This document shows, piece by piece, positions 7,470 to 18,411 of a stretch of DNA of 20,980 nucleotides. Below the pieces are notes generated by a model, which saw only the letters and a list, made by a program, of their open reading frames with translations, ran no database searches and was not told the origin of the DNA. How positions within the stretch are numbered: the stretch's first letter is position 1; the number at the start of each line of letters is the position of its first letter. Position numbers and translations under genes: made by a program. Origin of the DNA: Saprolegnia diclina VS20 (lineage: Eukaryota; Oomycota; Saprolegniomycetes; Saprolegniales; Saprolegniaceae); contig NW_008246105.1 in NCBI RefSeq assembly GCF_000281045.1, positions 77,633 to 98,612 on the forward strand, written 5' to 3'.

Positions 7470-9196
7470 ATGTGGCGATCGGCGCTCTTCCTCGGGCGAC
7501 AGCATGGCCTCATGGCCCTTGGCTCGTCCACCTTATTTGCCTCCATGGCGTATGCAGAGGCGACGCCGGATGAGTATGCGCCGACGGCGCAGGAGAAGAT
7601 CGTTGGGCGCTACGAAAACCGGCTGCGCCGCTTCAGCACGCCCGAGCGCGTCTTCGAGTACTTTGCGAGCGTGAAGCTCGAGAAGCAGTCGTACATGACG
7701 CCGGCCGACTTTTCGCGCGCGCTGACGCCCTACTCGTTCCGGCGCGGCGTCGAGCTCCGGTCCAAGAACACGACGTTCAATCCGGCGGCCGCGCTCGCGA
7801 CGCCCAAGAAGCCCGAGGTCGTGGCCTACAAGCAGCTCCTTACGCAGCTCATGGCGCTTGGCGACAAGATGGACGCGGCCAAACTCGCGAAACGCCCCGT
7901 GGCGGATGGCGACGTGAAGGAGATGGAGCTCCTGCTCACGATGCTCGGCACGACGTACGCCAAGATGGATCTGCAGACGCACCTGCTCGTGCTCCGCGAC
8001 TTGAACGTCACGAAGCGCGAGTTTGACACGTTTCTGACGACGCACGGCGGCCCCGTGAGCCGCAACCACGCCTTCTTCGACCTCGTCGACGCCGACGGCG
8101 ACGGGCTCATCTCGTACCCCGAGTACATGTTCTTCACGACGCTCCTCAGCAGTACGCGTTCCATGGCTTGCGGTGGCTCATGGTCTGCTAGTCCCCGAAC
8201 GGCAATTTGAGCTGGCGTTCAAGATGTTTGACGACGATGGCAACGGCGAGATTGACCACCGCGAGTTCAAGCAGGTTCTTCTCCATCTCTATCTCCACAT
8301 ATGAGTCATCTTTGTGTAGATCATGGAGCTCATGCGCCGCCGGACGCCCGCGGGGCGCCAGGACCGCACGCTCGATGAGAACTCGACGCCTGTCTTTAAG
8401 AACCTCTTTGGCGAGTTTGCCATGTCCGTCACGCGTCGTACAAACTAGATCTGATGGTACGATGTAGGGAGACGCTGACGTATGCCAAGTTCAAGGCCTT
8501 TCGCCAGAGCCTCAAGGACGAGGTCATGCATTTGCATTTCGAGCACTACGACGTGGACGGGAGCAACGAACTCTCGCCGCGCGAGTTTGGAATGTTCCTC
8601 ATCTCGCACGTCGACCAGGTAAATTTCATTTTTCGAGATGACAATGTTGAATATTGTCGTATGTCAGATGCAGCTCGACCAGTGGGTCGCCAAGGTCGAT
8701 GCGCTGCATCAAATGGAGGTCCGTGGGCTTGCCCAACGACATCTCAGATCGTATATTTTAGGGCAGCATCTCGGAGCAAGAGTTCATGACCTTTTACCTC
8801 TTCCTCGACAACCTCGACGCGATGAAGGTGCGCAGCGATACAAAAGTACATGTGGCAACGTATGGTAGGTGGCGATGGAGCTCATCCACGAGACCAACGG
8901 ACTCAACAAGGAGCAGTTTCTGCGGGCGACGCGGGCCGCGTGCGGCCGGGGCACCCCGCTCGTGTCGACGCACCAAGTCGACATCCTCTTTGCCCTCTTT
9001 GACGCCGACGGAGACGGCGCCGTCTCGCCGGCCGAATTCCTCGATGTGATGGAGACGCGCCGGAGCGCCGGCCTCCGCGAGGTACCCTTGTGTTCCTATG
9101 CCTTGGCTAAGGTTTTATGTGTAGCGGCGTGACATTGGTGCTGTCGACTTTGTGCAGCGCTTGCTCGCGTGCGCGCAAGAGTCCATGGCGGCCTAA
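7470..9196 (+). CDS. MICU1: MICU1-like mitochondrial calcium uptake protein
   Basis: Eight exons (7470-8151, 8192-8274, 8320-8423, 8468-8618, 8668-8718, 8762-8827, 8869-9081, 9125-9196) with seven introns of 40-49 nt give 473 residues, close to human MICU1 length. MICU proteins sit in the intermembrane space and gate the MCU calcium channel. A basic/hydrophobic start (MWRSALFLGR) fits a mitochondrial presequence, followed by the family block RYENRLRRFSTPERVFEYFA (47-66) and YMTPADFSRALTP. EF-hand loops: D207-E218 (DADGDGLISYPE), D241-E252 (DDDGNGEIDHRE), D318-E329 (DVDGSNELSPRE) and D424-E435 (DADGDGAVSPAE). C466 in a CAQE motif matches the C-terminal cysteine region used for MICU dimers. Start choice: ATG 7371 is also in frame but adds an extension without presequence character. 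Confidence 0.9.
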
Positions 9197-9273
9197 GCCA
9201 AGCAGTGGCCGACGTAGCGTTGGGTTGTTGGCTATAAGACAACTTGTGTCGGAAAGACCATTGCAGCATTCCT

Positions 9274-9334
9274 ATCACTGACTTATTCAGTGATTAAAAT
9301 CAAGGGAATAAGAACCATTTTCTTATTTCCCTTG
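9274..9334. repeat. Two adjacent inverted repeats between MICU and the BLTP2-like gene
   Basis: ATCACTGA (9274-9281) and TCAGTGAT (9287-9294) form a perfect 8-bp stem with a 5-nt loop. Seven bases after it, CAAGGGAATAAGAA (9301-9314) pairs with TTCTTATTTCCCTTG (9320-9334) with one bulged base and a 5-nt loop. They sit 78 bp after the MICU stop and end about 80 bp before the next ATG, so they could structure a 3' end, a 5' UTR or neither. Confidence 0.75.
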
Positions 9335-9415
9335 TTAAAATGCACAAGGTGTGCTAGAGAAGGACGCCACGCGATCTTGAAAGGTCGCCATTTGTATTGT
9401 GGGCAAACACGAAGT

Positions 9416-12400
9416 ATGACGGCGACCACCGAGACGACCGCCGGCCGCAATCTCGAGGCCGTCGTCGTCGTCGTGCTACTGCTCACGGCGCTGTACTGGT
9501 CCCGCCGCTACGTCCTTGGGCGCGGTGCGGCGTGGGTCTTGGGCCTACTCACGGGCCAGCGCGTTCGGATCCAGCAGATTTCGCTGCAGCCGCTCACGCT
9601 CTGCGGTATCGAGGTGGCGACGACCGAGGGCGTCCACCTCCAGCTCTCTCGCCTCCAAGTGGATGTGCATCTGCGGGCCTTCTTGGCTTCGTTCGGGCAA
9701 GGCAAGCTCCTGCGCCTCTTCTTGGACGACCTCATCCTTTCAGTGACACCGCCTTCGCCCTCTTCGTCGCCGCCGGCCCGCACCAAGCGCCGTACGTGCA
9801 AGCATCCGTTGACCACGGTGTACCTCGATATATGATGTAGGAAGTGCAAAGTCGACGTCGGCGCTAATCGGGCTCTTGAAGTTTACCCACATCCACGTCA
9901 AATCGCTTGCGCTGCGTGGGATGGTGGAGGATGGAAATGACTGCCTCGGCGGCCTCGGCCTCATACGGGACCTCGACGTGCGCGTCGGCGACGCCACGAG
10001 CGCCACCACGTCCGTCGCTCTCGTCATCTCCCATGCAGAGCTCAGCGTCGTTGCCAAGCTGCTACAAACGCCGTCACTGGACGCGATCTCGGAGCGTCCA
10101 TCACTGGTCGTTCAAGCCAGCCAGCTCCAATACACGATTGAGCTCGACTATGTACAGCTACTGCCACAGCGCATCGCGATGCAAGGCCCGCCCGCCACCG
10201 ACGCGCGTACGACGGTCGTGCTGCACGCGGCCTTGCTCGCGTACTTGAGCGCCAGGACGCCGCCGCCCACGACGGCCCCACGCAGCGCACGACCTCCGAT
10301 TTCGTTGGAGCTCGACAAGATCGCACTGCAGATGTCGTTCGTGCACGGCCCCGACGACGCCCCCACCGAGCTCAGCGTGCGCACGCACGTCGACGCCCTT
10401 CGCGTCACCAAGCAGATCGAGCCGTCCGGCGCCGAGCTGTCACTGGAAGCGACGGTTCGCAGTGGCTCTGTACGCCTTGGCGACGTCACCTGTCTGCACT
10501 GGACGGTCATGACGGTATGACCTTGCTGTTTGCTTGTCATATCGATCGGAATGCTCTTTGTTAGGCCCGAGTGCTGCACCGGTTGACTGACGAGAAGGAA
10601 ACCATCGAGATGACAAGTGACGTGGGCGAGCTGTCGTTGCAGTGGTCGACGCGTCTGCGGATGCTCGCTGACGCGACCGAGAAGGCCTGTTGCCAGACCA
10701 AGTCGTCGTCCTCGCCTCGTCCCAAGATCCCCCTTGTCCTTGTCTTCACGCTGCGCTGCGGGCACTCGACCTTCGAGGCCGTCGATGCGGACAAAGCGCT
10801 CAAGGTGCAGCTCACGACAGTGCACGCGACTGTTGCGAAAACCGACGACCAGTCGCGCGTGCAGCTTGACGTCGACAACGGAGCGTGGCAACTGGTAGCT
10901 CAAAACGAGCTTGTGCACCTTGCGACCACGGCGCTCCATGCGGTGATCACGGACGTGGTCGCACCCAAGAAGAGCGTCGTCGTGGCCTTGACGCTGGCGG
11001 CGCTCGAGGCAACGCTGCTGGGACGACCTGTATTTCAGCTCACGCGGTTGCGCGTGGCGTCCACCGAAACTGGCGACGATGTTCTGCAGATCCAAGTTGG
11101 TCTCGAGTCGACGGCTGTGCACTGGGTCTATCCACTGCATGCAGCGCGCTTGGTGGCGGCCACCGACGCGGTCTCGCTTCTGCTCTGGGTCCAGACCATT
11201 GTGACGCCACCCAAATCCCCCACATCACACGCGCCGCCGAAGAAGCCGGTGGACCTCGTTCTTGAAAGCCACGAGGTGGGCGTGCACATGACCGAGGTGC
11301 CGCATATTGGGGCGTGCGCGATCCAAAGCACCGAGCTCCACGTCCACGTGATGGGCGGCAGTAGCACGCGAGTGCAAGTGCAGCAAGTTGTGCTGCGCCA
11401 CGACACGACCTGTCTGATCGAGTGCGTCGACCTTCAGCTTGTCGACACCAAGCCGACGGCAGCCAGCGCTGCGAGCCACCTCCAAGTGGACCTCACGTCC
11501 GCGTCCGTGGTCCTTGGTGGCGAATGTCGCCTCCTGGCACTTCTTCTTCAACTCCAAGAACTCATGGCACCACCGCGGCGCGATACAGGTGCGCATTTGG
11601 GCACAAACCTTGTCTTCTGACGTCGGTGCGTAGGCCTGCCCCCGCCGCTCCAGCTCAACGTCAACGTCCGCACCGCCCTCGCCACAATTGTTGATGCGCA
11701 TGAGACGCCTGTGTGCCGACTCGAGGCCAGTCAATGCCACGTCAAAGCCATGTTGACACCGTCGTCCAGCACCAGTGTCTCGGACAACCATGCAGCGCTG
11801 GTCCGCGACCTCGACACTGTGCTTTCATTTGACCTCTACCGGCCGCTCCTCACGCGCCTTGTTCTGATCGACCTCGAGATGGACACCGGCAGCATCGACG
11901 TTGCGTTGAACACTAGCGACAACAACTGCGTCGCACACCTCCAGCTGCGGTCGCTGACGCTCGGCGGGCGGCTCCTGGACATGGCAGGTGCCTTTGCCAG
12001 TGTCGACGCGCGCGCTCCCGGTAAGCGCCTCGGGGTGTCGTTGCACATTGCGGGGCACGGGATTGCGCTCCATGCAAACCGCCCGGCAGCGGCTGCCATC
12101 GTCGCCTCGTACGTCAGCAATACACTGGCATACGCGTTGGACTCGGCCGTCTTGGAAGCGAAAGACGTCCATCGTGGCAACCCGCGGCTCAAGTATTTCG
12201 GCGAAGTTGACGTGTCGGCCACCGACGTCGCGCTGCACTACACGCTACGCGACGACATCACTTTGGCGCTCCGCGTGGCGCAGCTCCAAGCAGTCTGCGA
12301 CAAGACGTACCGACTTGACGGGCACCTCACGCAGCTGAGTATCGGTCTCGTGACCGATGTCTTGCTACTGGCGCGCGTTAGCGTCGTCGCGCACTGCGTC

Positions 12401-14682
12401 CTCAACGACCACGATCCGCTCTGCGATATCTGGGCCATCTCGGTGGCGGCGAGTATGCGCGCGCTGCACGATACCGACTGCAATGGCCTCTTGCTCGAGT
12501 GGTCTTCGGTGCTTGCCGCGCTGCGCACGCTTGCAGCGAATCGCGAGTCCACGCCTCTCGCTCCCCCGCCAGCGGCGCCGCGTTTCCATCGCGTCGCTAG
12601 TCTGGCTCTTCAGGTCACGATAGCCCCGCTGCAGATCGCGTGGTGGGAAGACGCCGTCGCGAATGACGCGTTTTTCAGCCAAGCCGAGACGCTCGACGTG
12701 ACGCTCGGCCTTGTCCAAGCCGCAAATGGCATCTGGACGCTGCCGACGTGTCGGGTCGCCGCCTCTAGTACGCGCGCCTATGCGCTCGTGACGCGGGATG
12801 CGAATGCTGGGCCGATTCCGTTTCTTCGGGGACCAACGACGTCGTTTTTTCTTGAAGCCACTGTGCTCGAGTACGCCAAGAGCGCGCTGCCGTACATTCC
12901 GATCCACCTCGACGAGTGCAAGCTTCTCTGGACCGTCGCGCTGCGCGACCATGTCTGCCGCGTCATCGACCTCGTTCACAGCGACATGCTCGGGCTTGAG
13001 ACTGAGAAAAGCCCGTCAGCCCCGATGACACCTGCTGTCGTACTGCCTGAGCCCGTGACGCCGCTCTCGTTGTTGGAGCTCCTCGAGCAAGGCAAGCTCG
13101 GATCGCGTGTCTCGGATGCTGCGCCGGCCGCGACCAATGCCCACGAGACGCGCGACCTGGTCAAATTGTATCAACTTGATATTGAGCGCGTGCAAATCAA
13201 CTTGCTCGAGCCAGACACGAAGAGCAGCCTCGTGCTCGCGTCCCGGCTCATCCACCTCGAGTGGGGGTACGACGCGGCGGGCGTCCGCTCAATGGCCGAT
13301 GTCCAGCTCAAGGACATGCGGTGCCTCGTCGCACCGTTGGACGTGGACATTGGCGCCGGCATTCTCTGGTACAAGGAGGCCGCGTCGTCCTTGCTGCGGC
13401 CGATCTTGACCGAGTGCTGCCTCCATGTGCAGTACGCGATGACGCTGCACAACCAAGCGACGCGCATTCGCGTGCACTTGCCGTCGATCGAGCTCACGGT
13501 CGACTCGCATCAGTTTTTCCAGTGCTTTAGCGTCGTCAAGCACGTGCTCTTGGCGCCGCCGCTGACCAACAAGACCGCGGCCGACGCGTCACCGCGACCC
13601 GCGCACAAAGGCGGCAAGCGCCTCCAGCAAGCGATCGCCGACGAGCTCCGACGTCGGGACCTCCGCTCGCCCAGTACAGTATCCACCAATTTGTAGCTAA
13701 AAACTCAATTGGCACTAGGTCCGAGCACGGCGCTCAAAAGCGTCACGTTTGAGATTGGGCTTGCGCAGTGCCGGCTTCGGACGAGCCCGGAGAACGGCAA
13801 CATTGAGTTTGTCGGGCTCGAGCTCCGCCAAGCGCGCGGCAGCCACGTGTTTCACGACTCGCTCTCGACAAAGTTCAACCTGAGTCTTCAATGGCTCGAG
13901 ATCCAAAACCTCCGGCCCGGCGCGTCGTCCATGGCCTTTGACGACCCGATGGCCGTCCTCACACCGCGCCTCGCGACAGCCCAAGGTCAGCCTCGCCGGT
14001 CGTATCTTCATCGTATATCTTTTCCGTAGACGGACAGCCGCTCTTGTCGCTGCGGGCCGAGAGTTTCCCGCTCGTCGCCAACGAGCTACCCCCGCTCCGC
14101 GTCTTTGAGGTGCTCGAAGTGAGCTTCTTTCCCGGTGTCGACTACGACTTTGCGATTCAACTCGCAGTCGACTTTTACGAGCTCATGTTCACCTTCTTCT
14201 TTGGCGCGAACCGCACCGAGTCGTTTGGAAAGAAGAGTAGTGGTCTTCGCCCCCCGGTGACGACGACCGCGTCATCGCTGCATCAGCCCGAGATCGACGA
14301 CGACGGCGATGGCGACGATCTCGACGTCGAGAACGAAGACGTTGTCTTCTTCAACTATGTGCGCGTCGGCAACATTTGCCTGCACGTTGCGTGCTCGGGC
14401 TTTGTGGTCAACCTCTCGGGGTTAGGGTTGGACCTCCCCCCGTTCGTATGCCGGTCCAAGCTCTGTACGTGGAAGCGCTTATTGCGCAAGTTTGAAGTGC
14501 ACTTGGCGTGGTGTGTCTCGAAAGAGAGCGCGTCGTCGGGTCTCCACCACGTCAAGAAGAAGCTGTTTGCGCGCACCAAGAAGCACGACAAGCAAGCTCT
14601 GGACGACGCCCGTAGGAGAATGTTCTTGGGACCGTACCATCCCGAACCAAGCTCGACCACCACCGAGCCGTCGACGTCGTAA
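9416..14682 (+). CDS. Compact SABRE/Hobbit/FMP27 (BLTP2)-family bridge-like lipid-transfer protein
   Basis: Six exons (9416-9791, 9841-10514, 10565-11588, 11634-13673, 13719-13985, 14030-14682) with introns of 44-50 nt encode 1677 residues. The family forms a long hydrophobic groove, anchored in the ER, that moves lipids at contact sites with the plasma membrane. An N-terminal membrane anchor (about 14-28, AVVVVVLLLTALYW) is followed by beta-rich sequence, as in this family. Near 1305-1335, LTVDSHQFFQCFSVVKHVLL then APP resembles the mid-C-terminal block. Near 1489-1519, LEVSFFP then LAVDFYELMFTFFFG matches the family pattern L-x-FP-x-TExxYxxMxxFFF. Residues 1567-1623 (FFNYVRVGNICLHV, then CTWKRLLRKFEVHLAWCV) resemble the SABRE block ending in TWRRLFxRVKKHIIWGV. 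It is shorter than the usual 2000-2600 residues. An unrelated repeating-beta-groove family is the main alternative. Confidence 0.72.
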
Positions 14683-14726
14683 CGTCATAACAAAATCCAA
14701 AGTGGAAGCACAACAAGCACAGTTGT

Positions 14727-16807
14727 TTACTTGTGCAGGAACGCCGACTTGTCCAGCTGCGCAAACATCTATACGGCGTTGGTCAATTAGGTCCAATCGA
14801 TGCAAGACGGTACCTCGTCGGTGGCAAACGCCAGCTCGAGCACGGGGAGGGACCCCGACAGCACCTTTTGGCGGCATACCTTGTGCGCCTCGAGACCAAA
14901 CACAACGGTGCGCGCTTGCGACTTGTACTCCTCGGTCGTATCGCTGAACCGATCGTAGAGCGCGAGCTAGCGCCATGGTTTGAGGAGATACGATCACCAA
15001 AGTCGATACCTCGATCTCTGTACACAGCGAGGGCTTTGGCAGCACGCGCTGCAGGAGCTGGCGCACAACACTGCGGTGTGGGCACTCGGGTTTGGCAGGC
15101 GTCGGTGGCGTCGTCTCGGCCGGCGTCTCGGCAAGCTCGACTGTTGCTGGTGACGCGTCGGCGTCTACAGGCGTCGGCTCGACAGGCACTGCGTCGACGA
15201 CCACCTCTGTTGGTGGCGGCGTGGCGTCGACCGTGCCGTCGGCGGGTGAGTTGCCCGCGGCAGGCGGCTCGACTGCCGGTTCAGCCTCGGGCGACGACGA
15301 CTTGGGCTTTTCCTTCGTCTGGACACCGGCCTTTGCAAAAGATATAAGAAATGAGCGATGCGCGAGGTAGAAGCGAGCGTACGCGCTGCATCATGTGCTT
15401 GCGAAGGGCGCTGGCGGTCTTGGCCACGTTGGGGTTGACGCTGGCTCGGAGCGCGTTGACGGCTGCGGGAAGATTGGAGTCACGTAGCACGTCCAGCGTC
15501 ATGGGCTTCTCGGACGCGATGAGCGTGCTCATGATCGCAATCGCTTTTTCGTTGGCGTCCGCAGAGTCTTCGCGCGCGCAGCGCTGGAGCTTCTTTGCGC
15601 ATCGTTTTGCTTCTTCCAACTCGTCGTCGATCGGTTTGTCGTCGCCAGCTTTGGCCTTGTCCTTGGCTACAGCCTTCTTGGCCGCTGGCTTGTCCTTGGC
15701 TGCTGGCTTGTCCTTGGCTGCCGGTTTGTCCTTGGCTGGCTCGGTAGCTTTGGACCTCTTCTTTTCGGCGGCGACCACCGCCTTATCTGCCTTCTTCATC
15801 ATTCGCTCGACATCCTTGCTCAGCTTGTCCTCCTTGCGCATGAGGGGCAGCTCGACGGCAGCAATAGCGTCTTTGGTCGCCCTCGCCCGCTTGATCTTGG
15901 GTGCGTCGGACTCGGACATGTCCACCGACGGCGCCGGTGTCTCTTCTTTCGCGCTGGTCGTTTTCGCTTTTTTGTTGGCAGGCGTCTTCGGGCTGACGTC
16001 CGGGTCCGTCGTCGTCCGGGGTCGTTTGGCCTTGGACGCCTTTGCCGTCGGCTTGTTCTAGCACACGATACGATAAGAAGACGATGCTGCGTGCGACGAT
16101 GGTACCAGGTTTTCCTTGATCCACTGGATGCGACCTTCAACCGGCAAGATGACCTCGGCCTACACGCTTGTCATGAGGCGTTCGCCACAAGGGCAGCCGC
16201 GTACGTCGCCCAGTGTCACGGCTTCGACGAGGTTTTTGACGCGCTTGACGGTCTTCTTGGGCGGGTACCCGCGCGGATCGCGGTAGTCGTTGGTCGTGTC
16301 GTCCCAGGGCACAATGTCTGCGTATGAAATGGCCGTGCTACATGGCATGAGGCATCGATATGATAATGGTAGCCGCTCGTACCTGTTGTGGGCCTCGTAA
16401 AAGTAGACCCAGTAGCTCGTCTCGATGCGGGGCAGGAACCGCTTCATCGAGTCGGCGTCCAGAATCGCCGGGTCGCAAATATGGCCCGGCCAGTACGGGA
16501 AGCCCCGCATGCGCGCCCAGACGACTTCGCCGTACCGTTTTGTGATATCGTCGCTGAGCAGCTTGCTCTTCTCGGCAAAGAGTGCAAACACGTCCTCTTC
16601 GTCGTCGTCGGTCGAGGACTCGGGCTCGGGGTTCTTGCGCGGGCGGCCTCGGCCGCGGGCTGCCTTCTTCTTTGCCGGCGTCACCTGCTTCTTGGGCGAC
16701 GCCTCCGTTGCCGGCGGCTCCGAGTCCGAGACCTCGACGACGTCGGCAGCGGCGACGGCCACGTCCGCCGCTTCCATGGGATCTTCGGCTGCCTGTTGGG
16801 TTGCCAT
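14727..16807 (-). CDS. PWWP / LEDGF-like TFIIS-N / TFIIS-central domain chromatin protein
   Basis: Seven minus-strand exons (16807-16383, 16337-16205, 16159-16106, 16057-15383, 15330-15010, 14966-14814, 14768-14727) with introns of 43-52 nt encode 600 residues. After an acidic start comes an AT-hook-like RGRGRPRK (51-58), then a PWWP domain (about 91-185: YGEVVWARMRGFPYWPGHI, YWVYFYEAHNS, YADIVPWDD), which reads methylated histone H3 tails on nucleosomes. A lysine-rich linker with KDKPAA repeats leads to a helical block (about 349-429: CAKKLQRCARED, AIAIMSTLIASEKPMTLDVL, ALRKHMMQR) like TFIIS-N/LEDGF integrase-binding domains. The last part (about 515-597: SVVRQLLQRVLP, ALYDRFSDTTEEYKSQARTVV, RQKVLSGSLPVLELAFATDE) follows the TFIIS central-domain pattern; no C-terminal zinc ribbon is present. 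It likely works in transcription elongation on chromatin. CAAATTTCC just before the ATG resembles an oomycete promoter element. Confidence 0.83.
15675..15740. repeat. In-frame 18-bp repeat coding KDKPAA
   Basis: Three near-identical 18-bp units inside the fourth exon of the PWWP gene encode consecutive KDKPAA hexamers in the basic linker. Length variation here would not shift the frame. Confidence 0.8.
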
Positions 16808-17062
16808 GGAAATTTGAGAATCCACGGCTGTGATTGGTGGTAATTGTCGGAATTGTTGACCTGTCAGACTCCATACCTGGCGACCGTCGCTTAAAATGCA
16901 ACTGATTTTAATGCCCTTCAGACCAAGATGACATACAAATCAGAGGTAAAAATGAAATTAACGTCCTATAAAACATCCGCATTTTAAAAATGTCCACGGC
17001 GGGAACCTCTAGCATTTGATACAATATCTGCAGCAACCCAGAAAGGGCAGGCAGGCGCAAGG

Positions 17063-18265
17063 TCATAGTGGCGTCGTGAGGTGCAGAATACCCGCGAGCG
17101 ACTGCACTGCATGTAGAAGATGGCTGACCTTGTCTTGCATTTCATGCAGCTGGCGGCCAAAGGTGGTCACGGAGCCTCGGACGTCGGTGCTCGTGGTGCG
17201 GACTTCCTCGCGCAAGAGGCGCACGTCGGTCGAGCACACGGACATGCCTTCGTCCAAAGCATTGCGCACCTAGAGCCAGCGTTAGCTTCGAGCAAAAGGT
17301 GCGTGACGCCGTACGCGGGACGCATTCTTGAGCAAACCATCGACAGCCGTGCGGCACGTGGCGTCCGTCGTCTGCAGCGCCTCCCGCAAGACGGCGATTT
17401 CGTGCTCGCAATGCGATCGGTCGAGTTCGCGCTGCCGCTCGAGCGAGCCAGAGAACGCGTTGAGCTTGGCCAAGCAGTCGGCGGACTGGGCCTTGCTCTG
17501 CGCCCGGAGCGTGCCGAGCTCTTTGGCGAGATTGGTTGTGTCGGCAGTCAGCGACTGGATGGCCGCCGAGTGGTCTGCATTCCTACAACATTGCGCTCGT
17601 TGCATCCTGATGGTGCTGCGAAAGCTGACGCACATGGAGTGGACAGCGGCGTGGACGACGGTCGAGTCCTCCTTGAGTCGCTGGAGCCACTCGCCCATTT
17701 GATCCAAGTTGGCTTGGAGCGCATGGAGCTTGCGGATACCGTCGCCTTCGCGGACCATGAGCCCATCGACATGCGCACTCAGGCGCTGTCGCTCGGCTTC
17801 GTTCTCTACGCCCCGCTGCCGTGCCCCTTCAAGAAGCACAGCAATGCATTACCGATGACGGCCACCGAGACCCGCGTCAATTGGGCTTGGATGCCCTCGA
17901 CCTTCTTTTCTAATACGAGCTCAAGCTGGAGGCTCTTGGACTCGACGCGGTTGCACTGCTTCTCGAGCACGGCCAAGAGCCGGTCATGGGCGCGGAACCG
18001 GGCCGCAATCTTGTCCTGGTCGTGGGCTGCTGCCGCCTTGACTTCATCTACGACAGTCGGATGCAGTCGCAATAGGAGGCCAAACGCTCGCACCAAGCTC
18101 CAAGAGCACGACCTCGGAGAGCTTCTCGAACGCATGCTCGATGGCATCGATGCGCTTGTCGAGACGATGCCACGCCTGTTCAAGATCGCGTCAAAGGGCA
18201 ATCTCGGAACCTCCCAGACTTGATGTTGTGTCGTGGGTTGTAGCACGTACACTTTCCCTTGCCAT
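17063..18265 (-). CDS. Coiled-coil protein of unknown function
   Basis: Minus-strand exons 18265-18251, 18175-18094, 18047-17872, 17815-17634, 17582-17315 and 17269-17063 (introns 45-75 nt) give about 309 residues. Long stretches have heptad-like spacing and are rich in A, E, K, L, Q and R: AWHRLDKRIDAIEHAFEKL, DKIAARFRAHDRLLAVLEKQ, HALQANLDQMGEWLQRLKED, NLAKELGTLRAQSKAQ, EHEIAVLREALQ and LLREEVRTTSTDV. No enzymatic motif, signal or membrane segment is visible; a cytoskeletal, ciliary or scaffold role is only a guess. The start is uncertain: this frame stays open upstream to about 18442 (including KRLAFLEQEKLQRDRAEED) but has no ATG there, so an extra 5' exon may exist. The 3' border of the third exon is also one of several possible. 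The stop is TGA at 17063-17065. Confidence 0.68.
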
Positions 18266-18411
18266 CCCTCGGCCGGCCGTCGTCGTCGCCGTCGCCCGCA
18301 GAGCCGAACTAGTTGCGCAGGTATGCGCGGGCACGCAGTCTTCTTCTGCTCTGTCTCGCTGAAGCTTCTCTTGTTCGAGAAAGGCCAACCGTTTTGCGTC
18401 ACTTAGAGTTA

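Noticed and set aside
10148-11140. A 330-codon open frame on the minus strand
   Set aside because: It is antisense to exons 2-3 of the lipid-transfer-like gene, spans that gene's intron and shows no motif.
15351-16061. A 236-codon plus-strand frame rich in A, L and S that resembles membrane segments
   Set aside because: It is antisense to the lysine-rich linker and TFIIS-N-like exon of the PWWP gene; Lys/Glu codons read backwards as Leu/Phe/Ser give false hydrophobicity.
17120-18223. A 367-codon plus-strand open frame
   Set aside because: It is antisense to the coiled-coil gene and crosses several of its introns; the minus-strand exons have consistent phases and heptad-like peptides.
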